From positions 1 through 39,529 of the forward strand of contig JAQTQU010000006.1 in the NCBI GenBank assembly GCA_028712095.1: 39,529 nucleotides of DNA, in the 5' to 3' direction. Both the position numbers and the translations under genes were made by a program. The stretch is from Candidatus Peribacteraceae bacterium (lineage in GTDB: Bacteria > Patescibacteriota > Gracilibacteria > Peribacterales > Peribacteraceae). The notes below the pieces were generated by a model. That model worked only from the letters and a program-made list of their open reading frames with translations, was not told the origin of the DNA and did no database searches. Positions 37,301 to 39,529 of this stretch are shown here, piece by piece; position 1 is the stretch's first letter; each line of letters starts with the position of its first letter.

Positions 37301-38110
37301 GTGGAGAGCATCAAGCGCATCACGACGAAGAAGGGGGAGACGATGGCCGTCATCCTGCTCGAGGACCCGACGGGGAAAATTGAGGCAACGCTCTTCCCGC
37401 GTGTGTACGCCGAATTCGTCCAGCTGCTGGAGCTGCCGGACTCTGTGATGGTCGTGGGCGGCACGGTGGATCTGCGGGCCGGGCAACTCCAGATTCGTGC
37501 CGATGCTCTCAAGCGCGCCGTCCTCTCCACCATGATCGCACACGCGCGGACGGAAGGGTTCTTCGATGAAGAGGAGGCGCGCCACGGACTCACCATCACA
37601 CGCAAGCGCCTCGACGAAACGGAAGAGATCGAGCTCGTGGATGAAGAGGGCAATGTCATCGCAGGCGAAACGGCAACAGTGGGCGAAACGGCGGCGGCCG
37701 ATGATTTCCACGGACCCCTGAGCGCATGGATTCTGAGCGGGATGCCCGTCACAGACCTGTTGCAAAACATGGGCTTCATCGATGTTGAGGCTGCGAATCC
37801 CGTCACTCCGGCGGATGTAAAACCCGGAAAGAAATCTTCCCAGCCCAAAGAGAAAACAAAGGATCCTCCTGCGGAACCCAAAACCTACTCCACCGAGATT
37901 TCCATTCACACCATCGCGCTCCCCGAACGCGCTCCCAAGAAACTGCTGCTGGATCTGAAACACGTGCTCGAGACATTCCCGGGAAAAGAGAAAGTCCAAC
38001 TCAAGATCGGTGACCAGCTGATTCCGCTCCCTCTCACGATCAACATGTCGACGATTCTGGAAAAGAAAATTGAAGATGTGCTGAGCGCCTACGCCTCCTC
38101 CATCACGTAA
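34313..38110 (+). CDS. dnaE: DNA polymerase III alpha subunit DnaE with eroded PHP site
   Basis: Replicative polymerase, 1265 residues. The N-terminal PHP domain (about 5-280) keeps HLHCH but has E19, K44 (ADKG), Pro in place of His after RY, Pro in place of Cys in ALTGP, and N in ATCNSHY. The palm motif PDIDTDF gives D400/D402/D404 and D554 is in KMDFLGL, so the polymerase site is intact. The fingers, the HhH region and an OB fold (about 985-1060, VKIAGLVESIKRI...GQLQIRADAL) are present. A long acidic/Lys-rich linker and an extra C-terminal domain (about 1190-1265) follow. It starts after a repeat region with no Shine-Dalgarno and its stop overlaps tsaC by one base (TAATG). Confidence 0.96.
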   Translation: MKATDFVHLHCHSTYSLLEALPGPEEIVERAKELGESAVGIADKGYVYGLVEFYQASRKAGLKPILGLETYIATRTRFDQESGTDTKRYPLVLLAETDEGYLNLLQLATHAALEGMYYKPRVDSELLAKFGKGLIALTGPISGAIPQAALVEDGQRIRELTELYWSFFGKGNLYFELNDLPHVTGQNEVNQQLIAWANTLDVPLVATCNSHYCRPLDSEAHDVLLCIQKNANVADPTRFSMRDSDFSMRPFAELEQAFAHVPEALANTRVIADRCSVTLELGKYRIPRFPVLSGETEESTLRRMAEEGFKRRYPNATQEQRTRLDHELSIIKRMGFSGYFLIVADFINEAKRRGIAVGPGRGSAAGSIVSYCLNITTLDPLEHGLIFERFLNPERISMPDIDTDFADTRRDEVLEYVREKYGRDRVVQICTFGTLAARAAVKDVGRAYGVPFLEMNSLAKLIPERPGTTLKDAMETTELKAAYDSNETYRKIIDTAFKLEGKARHVSVHACGVIITPEPTVQYSALQRAPKDEEIIITQYEAKPLEALGLLKMDFLGLTNLTVIETTLEIIERLHGIKLDMTSLPLDDRETYQLLQRGDTTGVFQLESPGMRRYLKQLVPTAFGDITAMAALYRPGPMDWIPSFIKRKHGREQVEYIHPDLETIFRETYGIGVYQEQILQLARVFAGYSLGEADILRKAIGKKIKKELDAQHDKFIKGAVGKGYGQPLAERIFEDVIMPFAGYGFPKAHAACYARIAFETAYLKAHFPTEFMAALLSSDAQRTDRVMIEIEECRQMGIQVLPPDINESLRHFTALPPTGAKLQRGTAQKGSIRFGLSAIKGIGDASVQQLIAVREEGGKFMSIEDFAHRVPSKVLNKKLLEALAKSGALDSLGERRMLVEHYEKIVDYAKSCGDVSAAQHDLFAATTDGLHDAHIDFPKTPEATPLEKLQWEKETLGMYVSSHPLAGLKKYIGKKAQLIADLTVKDSGKKVKIAGLVESIKRITTKKGETMAVILLEDPTGKIEATLFPRVYAEFVQLLELPDSVMVVGGTVDLRAGQLQIRADALKRAVLSTMIAHARTEGFFDEEEARHGLTITRKRLDETEEIELVDEEGNVIAGETATVGETAAADDFHGPLSAWILSGMPVTDLLQNMGFIDVEAANPVTPADVKPGKKSSQPKEKTKDPPAEPKTYSTEISIHTIALPERAPKKLLLDLKHVLETFPGKEKVQLKIGDQLIPLPLTINMSTILEKKIEDVLSAYASSIT

Positions 38111-38706
38111 TGCGTATCGCTCTGTTCTCACCGGAGGCAATGGACGGGGCCCTGCAGATTCTTGCCGCAGGCGGCGTCGTGGCCCACGCCACCGAGACCT
38201 GCTACGGGCTCGCCTGTGACCTCACGAACCCTGCTGCGGTAGAGAAACTCTTTGCCATGAAAAACCGCCCTGCAGATCAGCCCGTGAGCGCATTATTCCC
38301 ATCCGTTCAGGAGGCGCAGAAGTACGTGGAATGGAATGACCGCGCCGAAGCACTGGCCCGGAGCCATCTTCCGGGTCCGCTCACCCTTATCCTCCCGCTG
38401 CGCCAGGATGCCCCTCCTGTTTTTCCTACGCCCTACGCCCTACGCCCCAACCCTACATTGGGCCTTCGTGTTTCCAGTCATCCTCTCGCCATGGAATTAG
38501 CCACACGCTTCGGAAAGCCGCTCTCCACCACTTCGGCCAATCTGCACGGCAAACCAAATACCTACTCGACTGTCGACATCACGGAACAACTCCAGAACCA
38601 CAAAGGTCCCGACCTCATTATCGATTCCGGTGATCTCCCGCTCAATCCTCCTTCCACCATAATGGATCTCACTACAGACGGGACGGTGCGAAGAGGGAAA
38701 ATTTGA
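38110..38706 (+). CDS. tsaC: t6A synthesis protein TsaC (Sua5/YrdC family) with repeat-derived loop
   Basis: TsaC makes threonylcarbamoyl-AMP from threonine, bicarbonate and ATP, the first step of t6A. The 198-residue single-domain form has GGVVAHATETCYGLACD, MKNRPADQPVSALF with the K-x-R pair, LPGPLTLILPL and STTSANLHGK with the S-x-N motif. The loop after LILPLRQDAPP is PTPYALRPNPT, translated from a CCTACGC heptamer array (38425-38459) that is also found intergenically. The frame and the following GLRVSSHPLA strand are intact, so the protein is probably functional. It is translationally coupled to dnaE. Confidence 0.93.
   Translation: MRIALFSPEAMDGALQILAAGGVVAHATETCYGLACDLTNPAAVEKLFAMKNRPADQPVSALFPSVQEAQKYVEWNDRAEALARSHLPGPLTLILPLRQDAPPVFPTPYALRPNPTLGLRVSSHPLAMELATRFGKPLSTTSANLHGKPNTYSTVDITEQLQNHKGPDLIIDSGDLPLNPPSTIMDLTTDGTVRRGKI
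38425..38459 (+). repeat. CCTACGC heptamer array inside tsaC
   Basis: Units CCTACGC, CCTACGC, CCTACGC, CCCAACC, CTACATT with 7-nt period, in-frame within the tsaC coding sequence. Confidence 0.85.
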
Positions 38707-38720
38707 ACAGCTCCTCTGCA

Positions 38721-39110
38721 TCATGGTGCATCTGACGATTGCGTACCGTCGTCTTCCCGAAAAATGATGCGGATCATTTCATGGAGATCTTCCCCAATGG
38801 ATCGCTGATCGGCTTCAAACCCCCTGAGCCATCCTTCCGCCCGATTGCGCAGTGCATCAGGATCATTTTCTTGCAACCACCGAATACGCATAACGAATGC
38901 CCCGTAACTCGCCAGCGCTCTTTCTTTGGGGATATGCCCTGCATCGAGGGCCTCGTCCGCTTTTTTTGTCTGTACAGCATAGAAGTACCGCCGGTATGCA
39001 TCGTAGAGCTCCCTCGTTGGCTCGATCCTGTCCGCCCCTTCCGGACCGCCATTGATACACATATCGATCATGGTAGAGACACTCAGGAAAACCTCAAGAA
39101 GGACGCTCAC
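38721..39110 (-). CDS. Hypothetical 129-residue helical protein
   Basis: The protein is mainly helical, with tyrosine- and arginine-rich helices (LYDAYRRYFYAVQTKKADEAL, YGAFVMRIRWLQE) and an acidic C-terminus. No family is recognised. The start is uncertain: GTG 39110 lies seven bases after a TATACC hexamer, suiting a leaderless transcript, while ATG 39071 would drop 13 residues. It is convergent with tsaC (14-base gap) and divergent from a small basic-protein gene. Confidence 0.6.
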   Translation of the reverse strand: MSVLLEVFLSVSTMIDMCINGGPEGADRIEPTRELYDAYRRYFYAVQTKKADEALDAGHIPKERALASYGAFVMRIRWLQENDPDALRNRAEGWLRGFEADQRSIGEDLHEMIRIIFREDDGTQSSDAP

Positions 39111-39116
39111 CTTAGG

Positions 39117-39123
39117 GTATACT
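39117..39123. promoter_or_regulatory. Shared GTATAC -10 core for two divergent genes
   Basis: The palindrome GTATAC (39117-39122) gives TATACT on the plus strand (39118-39123), 22 bases before ATG 39146, and TATACC on the minus strand, seven bases before GTG 39110. One site could serve both directions. Confidence 0.4.
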
Positions 39124-39145
39124 GACTCTTACTTCCCCCCGGCCC

Positions 39146-39286
39146 ATGACAAAGAATGAACGGACCAGCCCCCGCGTGGCGCGCATTGCCGCACGGCTGC
39201 TCAGGCGAAGCAAAAGCAGGAAAGTGCGCGCCGTCTCGGCCAGCGCCCTCACGCAGGCCCCCGACCGCCGCAGAAAGCGCCGTTAA
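39146..39286 (+). CDS. 46-residue highly basic protein
   Basis: The frame runs ATG 39146 to TAA 39286. The protein is over one-third Arg/Lys, with RVARIAARLLRRSKSRKVRAV followed by SASALTQAPDRRRKRR. The pattern of S-x-x-VA-x-x-A-x-x-L, then ASALTQ, is like a widespread family of very small bacterial proteins with an AASALSQ-type ending, whose function is unknown to me. A nucleic-acid-binding role would suit the charge. It follows a TATACT hexamer by 22 bases and precedes nrdR by 60 bases. Confidence 0.6.
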   Translation: MTKNERTSPRVARIAARLLRRSKSRKVRAVSASALTQAPDRRRKRR

Positions 39287-39310
39287 GAGCATTGGCGGGA
39301 AAAACTCGAT

Positions 39311-39345
39311 CTACCAGCTACAAGCTACTAGCTGTACGCTGGTGC
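39311..39345 (+). repeat. CTACAAG-type heptamer array upstream of nrdR
   Basis: Units CTACCAG, CTACAAG, CTACTAG, CTGTACG, CTGGTGC with 7-nt period, ending at the nrdR start codon. The unit TGTACGCT within it gives a -10-like TACGCT (39335-39340) six bases before ATG 39347. Confidence 0.8.
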
Positions 39346-39346
39346 C

Positions 39347-39529
39347 ATGCACTGTCCGCGCTGCAAAGCGGAAGACACGGCCGTTATTGATTCACGCATT
39401 GCGGAAGACGGCCGCGCGATCCGTCGTCGTCGTGAGTGTGCCAAGTGCAACCACCGCTTCACCACGTTCGAGCGGCAGGAGCTGAGTAATCTCATTGTCA
39501 TCAAGCGTGACGGCACCCGCGAACCCTAC
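39347..39529 (+). CDS. nrdR: Transcriptional repressor NrdR, 3' truncated by the window end
   Basis: NrdR represses ribonucleotide reductase genes, sensing nucleotides through an ATP-cone. The 61 visible residues are the zinc ribbon with C3, C6, C31 and C34, the diagnostic [17 protein letters not shown], and FTTFERQE, followed by the start of the ATP-cone ([13 protein letters not shown]). The rest, about 90 residues, lies beyond the right edge. No ribonucleotide reductase gene or clear NrdR box is in the window. ATG 39347 follows a TACGCT hexamer by six bases, without a Shine-Dalgarno. Confidence 0.95.
   Translation, partial: MHCPRCKAEDTAVIDSRIAEDGRAIRRRRECAKCNHRFTTFERQELSNLIVIKRDGTREPY

Noticed and set aside
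36818-38140. A 440-residue minus-strand frame opposite the dnaE 3' half
   Set aside because: It mirrors dnaE codons, has no recognisable domain and no promoter or start context.

Overview
This 39.5-kb window is a densely coded bacterial chromosome segment made mainly of housekeeping genes, with one large block that I cannot assign to a known system. UGA is used as a normal stop (for example in the ATGA overlaps of ftsW/murG). Start codons rarely have a Shine-Dalgarno sequence, and many genes instead have a TGC-TAnnnT hexamer a few bases upstream. The combination of GC-rich DNA, compact gene order, large unrecognised secreted proteins, a very long adaptor protein and several repeat families reminds me of Patescibacteria/CPR of the Peregrinibacteria-Peribacteria type. 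That placement is an inference from style, not a demonstrated phylogeny. I saw no rRNA, tRNA, CRISPR, transposase or phage gene.

Layout. 1-1388: sufB (minus), complete except for the last base of its stop. 1575-6582: an export module of a long HlyD/MacA-like adaptor, a MacB/LolD-type ATPase and two paralogous MacB/FtsX permeases. 6775-7679: three small genes, including a 40-residue cysteine-rich protein. 7691-9673: a SIMPL-domain protein, sufC, and a divergent [2Fe-2S] ferredoxin. 9691-12680: a minus-strand run of a membrane-anchored TPR protein, the DNA polymerase III delta-prime subunit and two unknowns. 12720-15591: secA, with a stray second SEC-C tail just downstream of its stop. 15650-17304: tsaB and a divergent family-2 glycosyltransferase. 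17669-23912: ftsW, murG, a lipoprotein cyclophilin, gltX, a small membrane protein and murB. 24166-25062: a double-OB-fold ssb (minus). 25247-34021: five abutting or overlapping genes for large exported, mostly cysteine-rich proteins, one with an HExxH metallopeptidase motif. 34313-38706: dnaE overlapping tsaC. 38721-39529: two small unknowns and the start of nrdR.

Functional themes are Fe-S assembly (sufB, sufC, ferredoxin), peptidoglycan and division (ftsW, murG, murB), replication (dnaE, delta-prime, ssb), t6A tRNA modification (tsaB, tsaC), protein export (secA) and efflux. The five-gene exported operon is the best candidate for an undescribed system.

The window is also unusually rich in short repeats. 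At least ten arrays of 7- or 8-nt units occur, several as facing inverted pairs beside gene starts. There are CCCTCTCCC-type palindromes and TTCGAC...GCTCAGGG elements, a 38-nt dispersed element and perfect palindromes. Some lie in-frame inside tsaB, the glycosyltransferase and tsaC.
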